Positions 6,996 through 14,581 of a stretch of 18,798 nucleotides of DNA are shown piece by piece (position 1 is the first letter of the stretch; each line of letters opens with the position of its first letter). The stretch is from contig JALVSO010000011.1 in the NCBI GenBank assembly GCA_027024305.1, forward strand, positions 1 to 18,798, read 5' to 3'. Made by a program: the position numbers and the translations under genes. Under the pieces are notes generated by a model. It ran no database searches and was not told the origin of the DNA. It saw nothing but the letters and a program-made list of their open reading frames with translations. The stretch is from Candidatus Parcubacteria bacterium (lineage in GTDB: Bacteria; Patescibacteriota; Minisyncoccia; Phycocordibacterales; GCA-2747955).

Positions 6996-9900
6996 ATGAG
7001 TACAATTACAAATAAAATTTCAGCTCTTGTTTTTGGAACTGTTTTTGCCTTCGCTGCAATCTCAGCTCCAACTGCAAACGCTGGAGCGCTGGAAGATCAA
7101 ATCGCTGCTCTTCTGGCACAAATTGCTGCCCTACAAGCGCAAATTAATGGTGGAACAACCACAACCGGTGGAACCACTACCACAACAACCTACGTGCTTG
7201 CCGGAATGACAGCACCGGATTTCTCAACCTTTATGAAAATTGGTTCAAGAGGAGGAGAAGTCCAAAAATTACAAACCGTCCTAAATGCCAACGGATTTTC
7301 TTGTGGAACTCCCGATGGTGTTTTCGGACCAATGACAAAGTCCTGTGTAAAGGCTTTCCAAGCCGCTAAAGGTTTAACAGCTGACGGATTGGTAGGTCCG
7401 GCTACAAGGGCCGAGCTAAACAAGAAGACAACAACCACCGTTACCCCTCCTACAACCGGAGTAACCGGAGATAAGCTTGTTGTTTCAGGTTTGGCTTCCG
7501 ACGACCTATTGGTTGGTCCTTCTCAGAAAGTTATCTTCACAAAGCTTACATTGGAAGCCGGAGATGAAGATGTGATGGTTAAAGACATCAAGACTGAGCT
7601 AACCGGATCAGCTGACAGAGCGGTTATCTCCAAGGTTCAACTGCTTGATTCCGCAATGTTGGAGATTGATTCCGACAATGTGGATTCAGACAACGAATCA
7701 AAATTGGATGCCGATGTTGAGGTTAGGGCCGGTAAAAAGGCTACCCTATACGTTGCTGCAGTTATGGATGATAATTCTGCTGCACCAAACGACTTCATCA
7801 CACAAAATGACGGTCTAGAAGTTTCTCTAAAGGTTACAGTAGTTACAACTGATGGAGCTGATGTGGAGGGAACTCCAATTATGGGAGCAACTCACACAGT
7901 GAAAGACAATGTAACAGTTGATAACTTTGATGCAGAAATTACAAAGGATGAAAACTCACCAAAGATTGGAGAGACTGTTAAATTAGCTACAGTTAATGTG
8001 GATAATTCAACATCAGATCCACAAACTGTGAAATCTCTAAAACTTAAGAGACAAGGAAATGCTTCCGATGACGCTCTTGAGAATGTAGAAATCAAAGTTG
8101 ATGGTAAGACATTTGAAGCTGACCAAGACGATGATGAATACACATTTGACTTTGGAGACGGAGTTGAAATCGCCGATGGTGATGATGTAGATCTAAAGCT
8201 TTACGCTGATATCGCTGATGATGCCGGAAGAACCGTTGCCTTTGACATCATGGACATTACAGTTCTAGATGAAGATGGTAATATCCTTTCAGAAGCTGAT
8301 GCTGTTGATGGGTACACAGCCGGAGCCGGAACAGGTGAATGAACATATGGCTCAACAGCTACAATTGGAACTTCAAGCTTCACTCTATCAAAGACTTCCG
8401 ATGTTTCAGATTCTAATGTGGCAGCCGGATCTCAAGAAGCTGAATTGGCATCATTTAAAGTTGATGTTGACGGTGAATGAGTAGAAGGTGATGTTAATGT
8501 TAGAATTACTCTTGATACAACTGGTGTAACCGGTGGATTCCCAGCAAACTCATCAGATGTTGATCTTGAGAATCTTGCTATCTACGAAAAAGATGGTTCA
8601 AGAGTTTCTGACAAAGAAGATCTTTCATGAACAGCCGATGGTCAAATGACAGTAACATTTGATACTGTAAGATTTGACGATGGAATTACTGAGTATGTTC
8701 TTAAGGGAGATATCAACAGAGATGCTCCTGATAAGACAGAGTACACAGTTGATGACATTCAGGTTGTTAATGCAGAAACAAAATCAGGAGATAATGTTGG
8801 ACCATTCCCATCATCTCCAAAGAGTCTAAACGTTGTACACACAGTTGAAGGTGCAGTAATTGCCGTTAAAGCAAATGCTCCATCACCGGCTACAGTGACA
8901 GCTGATAATGCAGTTGGAGACAATGGTTCAGAGCAAATTGTTGCTGAAATTGAACTTGATGCTACAGATTCAGGTGATGATATCCTGGTTACTGAAGTTA
9001 AGTTTGACCTTACTGCAAACGACAATGGTGCTGCCAATAGCTTTGATAATGCAGATGTTACAAACTGTTCTCTAGAGGGATCTACAGATACAGAAGATGC
9101 TGGAACTTCAATGACATTCTCATTGAATGAAACAGTATCCAAAGACACTAAGAAGACACTTCTTGTAAAGTGTGATATTGGTTCAGATGCAGATGCTGCA
9201 AGTGCAGATACTATTTCTCTAGCAAATATTAAGTTTGACGCTGAGGGAGTTACAACAGGAACAAACTTCAATAATACTGCTGGAACAGGAACACCTTCTG
9301 TAACAGTAACAGCGCCTGTTCTTACTGCTAAAGAACACGCAGACAATCCAGATGCTTTTGCAGTTATGGAAAATGAATCAAATATTATAATTGGTGTAAT
9401 GGAAGTTGAAGCTGATGATGGAGATGTTAAAATTGACACCATTACAGCTAGCCTGTCAGAAACTGATATTGCTGATAATGGAAAGATTAAGGTATATATT
9501 GATGGAACCTATGAAGGAGATATTACTGTGACAGCTGATGCTACAGCAGTAGCCTCAGAGGCTCTTAATGTTACAGTTAAAGATGGAGAAAAAGTTAAGG
9601 TTGAGTTCAAGATTGATGCTCCAACTACAGCTCCTACAAACAATACTGGTACATTAACAGTTACAGCAATTAATCTTGCTCCATCAGGTACTGGAGATAT
9701 TACTGCTCTAACTCCAAACCCATTCAATGCGGTTACAGTTGTTAGCGCAATGCCAATAGTTACAGAGGTTAATGATTCAGATATCACATTGACAACCTCA
9801 GCGGTTAGTGATAAGAGAGTTCTTGAGTTCTCAGTTAAGGCTGATGGTGGGGATGTAAGAGTTGACCAAATTGTTTATAGTCTAGATGCCGGAGATATCG

Positions 9901-10205
9901 AATTCTCAAATGCAGAAGTAAAAGTATACTCTGATGCTTCTTATAACAATGAGGTTCAGGCTGATTCTGTAGCACTTATAACTGGTGGTACTGCTGCTGA
10001 TGCAACTGCTAATATTACAGATGTAACAATTTCCGAAGGAGATACATATTACTTTGTTCTAGAAACAGATATGACAGCTTCTTCTGGAGATAGTAGAACA
10101 ATTCAGGTTAAGGATGCAGCGGGATCAATTGTCTTTAATCCAGCATTAAATTCACAATTAGTGATTGAGGATGATATTAAGACAACTATCTCTACAGCTC
10201 TTTAA
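6996..10205 (+). CDS. Large secreted S-layer-like protein with peptidoglycan-binding domain; 3 TGA codons
   Basis: 1069 residues, ATG to TAA, with TGA read at residues 449, 495 and 545; the standard code would cut it at 448. Order: Sec signal peptide (1 to about 29, ending PTANA); short heptad coiled coil LEDQIAALLAQIAALQAQI; Thr/Gly linker; PG_binding_1 domain (about 78-144: KIGSRGGEVQKLQTVLN, then GVFGPMTKSCVKAFQ, then GLVGPATRAELN) with two Cys that could form a disulfide; then about 900 acidic Asp/Thr/Val-rich residues that look like stacked beta-sandwich repeats. The sequence lacks TGG, so all three Trp are TGA. This architecture is common for abundant envelope proteins of CPR bacteria, and the strong promoter, long leader and terminator fit a highly expressed envelope protein. 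No transmembrane anchor or sorting motif is seen at the C terminus. Confidence 0.85.
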
Positions 10206-10260
10206 TCAGACTTATAGAAAAGCTTAAATTAAACCTAGTTTAATTTAGCTATTCAAAAGA

Positions 10261-10315
10261 AGGAAAACTTTAAACCGATAAGGAAAAATCTAAACCAAGA
10301 AGGACACTTTAAACC
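10261..10315 (+). repeat. Three direct repeats, 20-bp period, 3' of the S-layer gene
   Basis: AGGAAAACTTTAAACC (10261-10276), AGGAAAAATCTAAACC (10281-10296) and AGGACACTTTAAACC (10301-10315) have 4-base spacers. A separate AT hairpin (AGCTTAAATTAAA and partner, 10221-10250) precedes them. They lie in the 3' UTR just before the terminator. Confidence 0.75.
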
Positions 10316-10317
10316 AT

Positions 10318-10350
10318 AAAAAACACCGACATCCATTGTCGGTGTTTTTT
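10318..10350 (+). terminator. Intrinsic terminator of the S-layer-like gene
   Basis: ACACCGAC (10323-10330) pairs with GTCGGTGT (10338-10345), extended by A/T pairs and followed by six T. It closely resembles the hairpin found within prmC at 17771-17797. Confidence 0.85.
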
Positions 10351-10359
10351 ATTTCCACA

Positions 10360-10429
10360 TTATTTTTCCAACAAGTCCGACTTCGTCGTTTTTTCAAAAA
10401 CAACGAAGTCGGACTTGTTGGAAAAATAA
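10360..10429. repeat. 70-nt near-perfect hairpin upstream of the tyrosine transposase
   Basis: About 33-bp arms with a single mismatch (10387/10402) and almost no loop. The core of the left arm reads CAACAAGTCCGACTTCGT. The right arm supplies the -35 of the transposase promoter. REP-associated tyrosine transposases recognise palindromes of this sort, so it may be a cognate site. No clear GTAG or GGAG guide tetranucleotide is seen directly beside it. Confidence 0.75.
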
Positions 10430-10446
10430 AAAGTTTGTGGTAGTAT
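10418..10446 (+). promoter_or_regulatory. Promoter of the tyrosine transposase, leaderless spacing
   Basis: TTGGAA (10418-10423), 17-bp spacer, TAGTAT (10441-10446), then 6 bases to the ATG at 10453. The -35 is part of the hairpin right arm. Confidence 0.5.
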
Positions 10447-10452
10447 GTTTAT

Positions 10453-11127
10453 ATGTCAAGAAAAGTAATTTTTGAAAATGATAAATATTATCATATATAT
10501 AATCGTGGAACAGATAAAAGGAAAGTTTTTATGGATAAGGGTGATTTATATTATTTTCTTGATTCTATAATAATTTCAAATAGCATTAAACACTTGTATA
10601 AAAGCAATAATAGTAAAAATGCTAGAAAGAATAAAAAAGAAAATGCAAAAAATTCTGAAAAAATTGTAGATGTCATTGCATATTCCCTATTGCCAAACCA
10701 TTTTCATTTAATTTTAAAACAAAAAGTTGATGGCGGAATATCTAAATTTATGCAAAAATTAGGCACCAGCTATACAAAATACTTTAACCAAAAATATGAA
10801 AGAAGCGGAGTATTATTTCAAGGAAAATTTAAAGCCTCTCTTTTGGCTTACGAAGGTTCTTTAGAAAGAACTTCGGCCTATGTTAATTTGAACTATAAAC
10901 ACCACAATATTGACTCGACAAAAGCTCTGGTTAAAACATCTCTTTTTGAATATCTGGGTACGGAAAAAGGGGAGGAAGTTTGTAATGCCAAAGAAATCGG
11001 AAATATCATTTCCGAAGTCGGTGGTCTTGAAAAATATAAAAAGCTCCTAAAAGAATATTCAAAATTTTTCATTGAAGACCATAATTTAAACCCTAAATAT
11101 GTGGAATTTAAAGAATTGGAAAAGTAA
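10453..11127 (+). CDS. REP-associated tyrosine transposase (Y1_Tnp, IS200-like)
   Basis: 224 residues, ATG to TAA. The N terminus (YYHIYNRGTDKRKVF) and the LLPNHFHLIL block are hallmarks of the TnpA-REP/RAYT branch of HUH single-strand DNA transposases. HFH is the metal-binding HUH motif, and the likely nucleophile is a Tyr in GTSYTKYFNQKY. SGVLFQGKFK and the AYVNLNYKHHN block are also typical of the group. Length is normal and the gene looks intact. The insert KNARKNKKENAKNSEK after residue 55 is low-complexity. These enzymes usually do not move themselves as an IS but act on short palindromes. The long hairpin directly upstream fits that role, and no terminal IS ends are seen. The protein has no Trp, so it says nothing about the code. 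Confidence 0.9.
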   Translation: MSRKVIFENDKYYHIYNRGTDKRKVFMDKGDLYYFLDSIIISNSIKHLYKSNNSKNARKNKKENAKNSEKIVDVIAYSLLPNHFHLILKQKVDGGISKFMQKLGTSYTKYFNQKYERSGVLFQGKFKASLLAYEGSLERTSAYVNLNYKHHNIDSTKALVKTSLFEYLGTEKGEEVCNAKEIGNIISEVGGLEKYKKLLKEYSKFFIEDHNLNPKYVEFKELEK

Positions 11128-11215
11128 TATCTTTTTGAGGAAAGCTTGGGACGAAAAATAAAAAGGTGGTGGTGACAGCCTTTATATTATTTTTTTAGAT
11201 GTTAAAATTCCGGTT

Positions 11216-12772
11216 ATGAATAAAAAAGTGATTTTAGTGGTGCGGGACGGTTGAGGACATCGAGAGGAAAAAAGTCAAAACAAGCTTTTTAGGGTTTTAA
11301 AAAATTCTTTTAAAAAGGAGAGTGGCCAGAGATTTAACGCTTTGGAATTGGCTAAAATTGAAAATACTCGTCGTTTGGAAAAGGAATACCCGACCATTTA
11401 TCTAAACGCTTCCGGAAAATGAGTCGGTTTGCCCGATGGATATATGGGTAATTCGGAAGTGGGGCATATGACTCTGGGAGCCGGGCGACCGATTTTACAA
11501 TCCCTGGAAAGAATAAATCAAAGTATCCAATCGGGAGAATATTTAAAGAATGAAAAAATTTTAAAGGCCATTCAGAATGTTAAAAAAAATCATTCCAAGC
11601 TTCACTTGATTATTCTGATGCAGGATGCCGGAGTTCATTCTCATATTGACCACCTTTTTGAAACGCTGAAATATTGCCAAAAGGAGGGTTTGCAAAGGGA
11701 AGATGTTATTCTGCATTTAATCACCGATGGAAGGGACGATGAACCCCAATCGGGAGTGGCTTTTTTGGCCGAGGTGGCGGAAAAAATGAAGAAGAGTGGT
11801 ATCGGTCTGGTGGGCTCCATTTCCGGGAGATATTTTGCCATGGATAGGAATAAAAATATGGATAGAACGGAGCTTTATTTCAAGGCTATGTTTTACGGCC
11901 AATCGGAGGAGAAATTTACCTGTGGCATGGATAAAATTTATTCTTTTTATCAAAAGGAAATCACCGACGAATTTATTCCACCGTCGGTTAAAGAAGGTTA
12001 CGAGGGGGTACAAAAAAATGACTCCGTTTTCTTTCTGAATTTCAGAAAGGACCGGGCACGGCAACTGACTCATCTCTTGGAAGAAAAGGTTAAGGAGTTT
12101 AATCTCTATCTTTTAACCATGACTCGCTATTACAAAGAATTTTCCGGAGAGGTTCTCTTTGAAGATATGGTACCGGAAAATACTCTGGGGGAGCTTTTGG
12201 CGGAAAATAATAAAAAACAATTGCGGATTTCCGAAACGGAAAAATACGCCCATGTTACTTTTTTCTTTGACGGGGGAGTAAACCGGGATTTGTCGGGAAA
12301 AGATGAAGTGATGATTCCTTCGCCGGATGTCAAAACCTATGACCTAAAACCGGAGATGAGTTCCCGAGAACTGACCGACAGGGTTTTGAAAGAAATCCAA
12401 CGAGATTACTACGATTTTATTTTAATCAATTATCCCAACGGAGATATGGTGGGACATGCGGGAAATTTGGAGGCTACCATCAAAGCGGTGGAAGCCGTGG
12501 ATCAATCGGTGGGGCGATTAGTGAAGGGTGGTTTGGAGCATAACTATGCCATTATGCTAACGGCCGACCACGGTAATGCTGAGGAAATTTCAAAGACTTT
12601 TACTTCCCATACAAAAAATAAAGTTCCTTTTACTTTGATTTCAAATGAGCTGAAAAATAAAAAGAATATTTTGAAAGAAGGGGAATATGGTCTGGGCAAC
12701 ATAGCGGCCACGGTTTTGAAAATAATGGAAATGGAGAAGGGAAAAGAGATGGATGATGATTTGTTAATTTAG
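11216..12772 (+). CDS. gpmI: 2,3-bisphosphoglycerate-independent phosphoglycerate mutase; 2 TGA codons
   Basis: Interconverts 3- and 2-phosphoglycerate in glycolysis using two metal ions, probably Mn. 518 residues, ATG 11216 to TAG, close to the usual 510. TGA must be read at residues 13 and 69. The first falls in VRDGWGH: the Asp (11) of this motif binds metal and W follows in nearly all family members, which is strong evidence for Trp. MGNSEVGH carries the catalytic Ser (80). LITDGRDDEP, GRYFAMDR, NYPNGDMVGHAG, TADHGN and the late SHT supply substrate and metal ligands, so the enzyme should be active. Starting at the ATG at 11216 is needed to include the metal site; an apparent start near 11429 would lose it. 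Compared with typical proteins there are about 18 extra residues before the catalytic Ser. No TGG Trp is present. Confidence 0.95.
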
Positions 12773-12819
12773 TTTTTTATTATCTCAAAGAATTTTATTT
12801 TAGTAAATTTTTTATTTTT

Positions 12820-12863
12820 CAGATGTTACACTTGTGAACAGGTGTTCACAAGTGTAACATCTG
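12820..12863. repeat. Perfect 21-bp inverted repeat, 2-nt loop
   Basis: The left arm at 12820-12840 begins CAGATGTTACACTTG and the right arm lies at 12843-12863, separated by GG. No T run follows, so it is a poor terminator. It is 48 bases after the gpmI stop. A protein operator or mobile palindrome is possible. Confidence 0.75.
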
Positions 12864-12929
12864 TTTGAGCAGAAAGGGTAAGGGTGATAATTAGGAATAA
12901 TCTGATTTGGCTATCCACACATTTCAATG

Positions 12930-12953
12930 CCTCGCTTCGGCGGGGTGTTTTTT
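12930..12953 (+). terminator. Intrinsic terminator abutting the next promoter
   Basis: CCTCGC/GCGGGG stem (12930-12935/12940-12945) with a TTCG loop, then TGTTTTTT. The T run ends one base before the -35 of the following gene, insulating it from gpmI transcription. Confidence 0.75.
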
Positions 12954-12954
12954 C

Positions 12955-12983
12955 TTGACTATAAATTTTGAGTAAGATATACT
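12955..12983 (+). promoter_or_regulatory. Sigma-70 promoter, copy 1 of a duplicated promoter-leader
   Basis: TTGACT (12955-12960), 17-bp spacer, TATACT (12978-12983). Same layout and -10 as 13558-13586, followed by a homologous leader. Confidence 0.8.
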
Positions 12984-12984
12984 T

Positions 12985-13053
12985 ATGATTGGCTGTTGCC
13001 ATTTTGGCAACTTTTTTGAAAAAATGCTCGCGTGGGCGGGCAGGAGAGATTAA
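12985..13053 (+). CDS. Possible leader mini-ORF, copy 1 (22 residues)
   Basis: Frame MIGCCHFGNFFEKMLAWAGR.., ending at TAA one base before the GTG of the next gene. Copy 2 encodes MTGCCHFGNFFEKILAWASG... Over the first 18 codons there are six nucleotide differences, five at third positions and four of them silent, which looks like protein-level conservation. Against it, the ATG starts one base after the -10 box, so a normal transcript would begin inside the ORF. Confidence 0.3.
   Translation: MIGCCHFGNFFEKMLAWAGRRD
12995..13017 (+). promoter_or_regulatory. Start-site inverted repeat with T tract (operator or attenuator), copy 1
   Basis: GTTGCCA-TTT-TGGCAAC (12995-13011), followed by six T. 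The expected transcription start is about 12989-12991, so this would be the very 5' end of the RNA or a repressor site. Copy 2 (13598-13620) keeps pairing through G-T wobbles. Confidence 0.55.
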
Positions 13054-13054
13054 A

Positions 13055-13495
13055 GTGAGAGAAGATGACTTTAAAAATTTTGGTAGTTTTCATTTAGAGT
13101 TTTTAAGCATGTTGGCTATTAATATCACTAACCATTTAGAAGGAACTCTAATTGGTGATAATAATAAGCCATGGCAAACAAGGCCGACCTGGTCTCATCT
13201 TGAGGGTGAAAGCGTGGCCATATATCGGCATCAGTACCTATTGAAAGAGTCATTAATTTCTTATGAAGAGATATCAAAAAGAATGAGAGAGTTTTGGGAA
13301 GATAGTAATCTTTCTAATTTCCATCAAAATGTTAATGGATCTTTTATTATTTTGAAAGGTTCCATTAGCTCACTTATTCTTCTTCGTATTACTTATAGGG
13401 AGTTTTCTTCAGACATCGAGAGCTCCGAATTGTTAGACGATGCCAAAAGAATTGACAGGGCCCTGATAGAGGCTTTGGGCTTAGCTCCTACATAA
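13055..13495 (+). CDS. Unknown soluble protein, paralogous to the C-terminal domain of the next gene
   Basis: GTG 13055 is chosen because AGGAGAG (13042-13048) precedes it at good spacing. A longer frame exists upstream, but it would be translated from the promoter-leader, where changes between the two copies are mostly non-synonymous in this frame. About 146 residues, no signal or membrane segment. The last 100 residues align with the next protein: HQYLLK/HQYLVK, SSLILLRITY/TSAIVLLKVSY, and SSELLDDAKRIDRALIEALG against SDVKDDAEKVDKALLGSLQ. I do not recognise the domain. Three Trp, all TGG, and a TAA stop. The gene has its own promoter and terminator. Confidence 0.75.
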   Translation: MREDDFKNFGSFHLEFLSMLAINITNHLEGTLIGDNNKPWQTRPTWSHLEGESVAIYRHQYLLKESLISYEEISKRMREFWEDSNLSNFHQNVNGSFIILKGSISSLILLRITYREFSSDIESSELLDDAKRIDRALIEALGLAPT

Positions 13496-13502
13496 GATTT
13501 AT

Positions 13503-13535
13503 AAGGCGCTGTGATGAAAATCATGGCGCTTTTTA
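13503..13535 (+). terminator. Intrinsic terminator
   Basis: The stem is built on GCGC (13506-13509) and GCGC (13526-13529), extended inward with TGTGAT/ATCATG through two wobbles, loop GAAA, and followed by TTTTT. It begins 7 bases after the stop. Confidence 0.75.
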
Positions 13536-13557
13536 TTATTACTCAACCTTCTCAGAA

Positions 13558-13586
13558 TTGACATAAACTTGCGAGTAGAGTATACT
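13558..13586 (+). promoter_or_regulatory. Sigma-70 promoter, copy 2 of the duplicated promoter-leader
   Basis: Consensus TTGACA (13558-13563), 17-bp spacer, TATACT (13581-13586). Its spacer shares GAGTA and the TATACTTATGA block with copy 1. Confidence 0.85.
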
Positions 13587-13587
13587 T

Positions 13588-13656
13588 ATGACTGGTTGTT
13601 GTCATTTTGGCAATTTTTTTGAAAAAATACTTGCGTGGGCGAGTGGGAGAAACTGA
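13588..13656 (+). CDS. Possible leader mini-ORF, copy 2
   Basis: Encodes MTGCCHFGNFFEKILAWASG.., with a TGA (13654-13656) at exactly the place where copy 1 has TAA, one base before the ATG of the next gene. If TGA is Trp, the frame runs on to TAA at 13672-13674, overlapping the next gene. The same caveat applies as for copy 1: the ATG lies at or before the expected transcription start. Confidence 0.28.
   Translation: MTGCCHFGNFFEKILAWASGRN
13598..13620 (+). promoter_or_regulatory. Start-site inverted repeat with T tract, copy 2
   Basis: GTTGTCA-TTT-TGGCAAT (13598-13614), then a run of T. Relative to copy 1 both C-to-T changes leave G-T pairs, so the RNA stem is retained though weaker. Confidence 0.5.
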
Positions 13657-13657
13657 A

Positions 13658-14473
13658 ATGAAAGAGCTTTTTAAGTCAGTTCTTATTGTAATAATTATTG
13701 CTGCAACTGTTTATTTGGTAGCAGTATCTTGGAAACATGGATACAATCCACAGGAAATGCCTGGTATTTTTTATGCCAAGCTTCAACAGAACGAGGTATT
13801 CAGAAATGTGCTTACCATTGGGGTGATATTGTTGACTGTAGGTTTTTTTGTGTATTTTCGGGTAAGATACCATCAAGCCCGCAGGAAAGATGAAGAGCGG
13901 GAGTCCAAGATTGAGCAAATTGAGAAAGGATTGGATATTGTTCAGCAGACTCTTTCGGGCCTTCATGATCTCATCGGAGAACAAAATAACAGTCTTCTCG
14001 CGGCCATGAAGGGGGCTGGAGCAGCGCAGTCGTATAACGACCGGAGTAGTGATTTGACTTCTCTGGCTGATGAGATTATCCGACGACTGGAAGAGAGGTA
14101 TCCAGAGATTCCTTTTGTCCAAGCTGAAAATGAGACCTCCGGAATCGTCCAGGCTGAAGCTGTTTGGATTTATCCGGATGATGGAGAGAACGCCACTTAC
14201 CTCCATCAATACTTGGTTAAAGATGTTCCCCAAGTTCTTAAAGAACTAATGGGAAAAATAGGGGAACCCCTTACCAATACAGGCTTTTCCGACTTCTCCA
14301 GGGAAGTTGAGGTAGAAACTGTATTCATGGATGATGGTACTTCTGCCATTGTCCTCCTCAAAGTATCCTATGAAGGAATCATGGGGTCCGTTGAGGAGAG
14401 TGATGTAAAGGATGATGCAGAAAAAGTTGATAAAGCCCTTTTGGGGTCTTTGCAGCTTTTGGTTTCCGCCTAG
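13658..14473 (+). CDS. Membrane-anchored coiled-coil protein with the same unknown C-terminal domain
   Basis: The ATG at 13658 has a GGGAGA Shine-Dalgarno at good spacing, so the longer frame from 13607 is rejected. 271 residues, TAG stop. Two hydrophobic helices (about residues 5-24 SVLIVIIIAATVYLVAV, and about 48-68 VLTIGVILLTVGFFVYF) are followed by a charged coiled coil (RRKDEERESKIEQIEKGLD..), a linker, and a C-terminal domain from about 160 that matches the preceding gene. This gives a membrane-tethered and a soluble form of one domain, from neighbouring genes with near-identical promoters. Function unknown. The layout resembles a sensor or scaffold with its partner, but that is inference. 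Both Trp codons are TGG. Confidence 0.8.
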   Translation: MKELFKSVLIVIIIAATVYLVAVSWKHGYNPQEMPGIFYAKLQQNEVFRNVLTIGVILLTVGFFVYFRVRYHQARRKDEERESKIEQIEKGLDIVQQTLSGLHDLIGEQNNSLLAAMKGAGAAQSYNDRSSDLTSLADEIIRRLEERYPEIPFVQAENETSGIVQAEAVWIYPDDGENATYLHQYLVKDVPQVLKELMGKIGEPLTNTGFSDFSREVEVETVFMDDGTSAIVLLKVSYEGIMGSVEESDVKDDAEKVDKALLGSLQLLVSA

Positions 14474-14484
14474 ACTTTTCACTC

Positions 14485-14515
14485 AAGCACCGTGGATTTT
14501 CTGCGGTGCTTTTTC
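14485..14515 (+). terminator. Intrinsic terminator
   Basis: AGCACCG (14486-14492) pairs with CGGTGCT (14504-14510), followed by TTTTT. It lies 12 bases after the TAG stop. Confidence 0.85.
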
Positions 14516-14520
14516 TTATC

Positions 14521-14549
14521 TTGACTGTGACTGATACCTATTATATAAT
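14521..14549 (+). promoter_or_regulatory. Sigma-70 promoter of the multi-pass membrane gene
   Basis: TTGACT (14521-14526), 17-bp spacer, perfect TATAAT (14544-14549). Start expected near 14556. Confidence 0.85.
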
Positions 14550-14581
14550 TAAGTTAGAATCTTTAAAATATGGGAGGGAAT

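Noticed and set aside
8759..9442. Long antisense frame opposite the S-layer-like gene
   Set aside because: It is a mirror of the biased Asp/Thr/Val codons, with low-complexity Ser/Val sequence and no start signals. Other antisense frames (435-742, 7190-7438, 13676-14233, 17296-17802) are rejected for the same reason.
10261..10315. Iterons of a replication origin
   Set aside because: No initiator gene, DnaA boxes or plasmid functions nearby; three units in a 3' UTR are not enough.
11216..12772. UGA = Gly (code 25) instead of Trp
   Set aside because: DGGG would destroy the gpmI metal motif, and the ftsK and prmC sites also expect Trp. Gly remains possible only at the unconserved sites.
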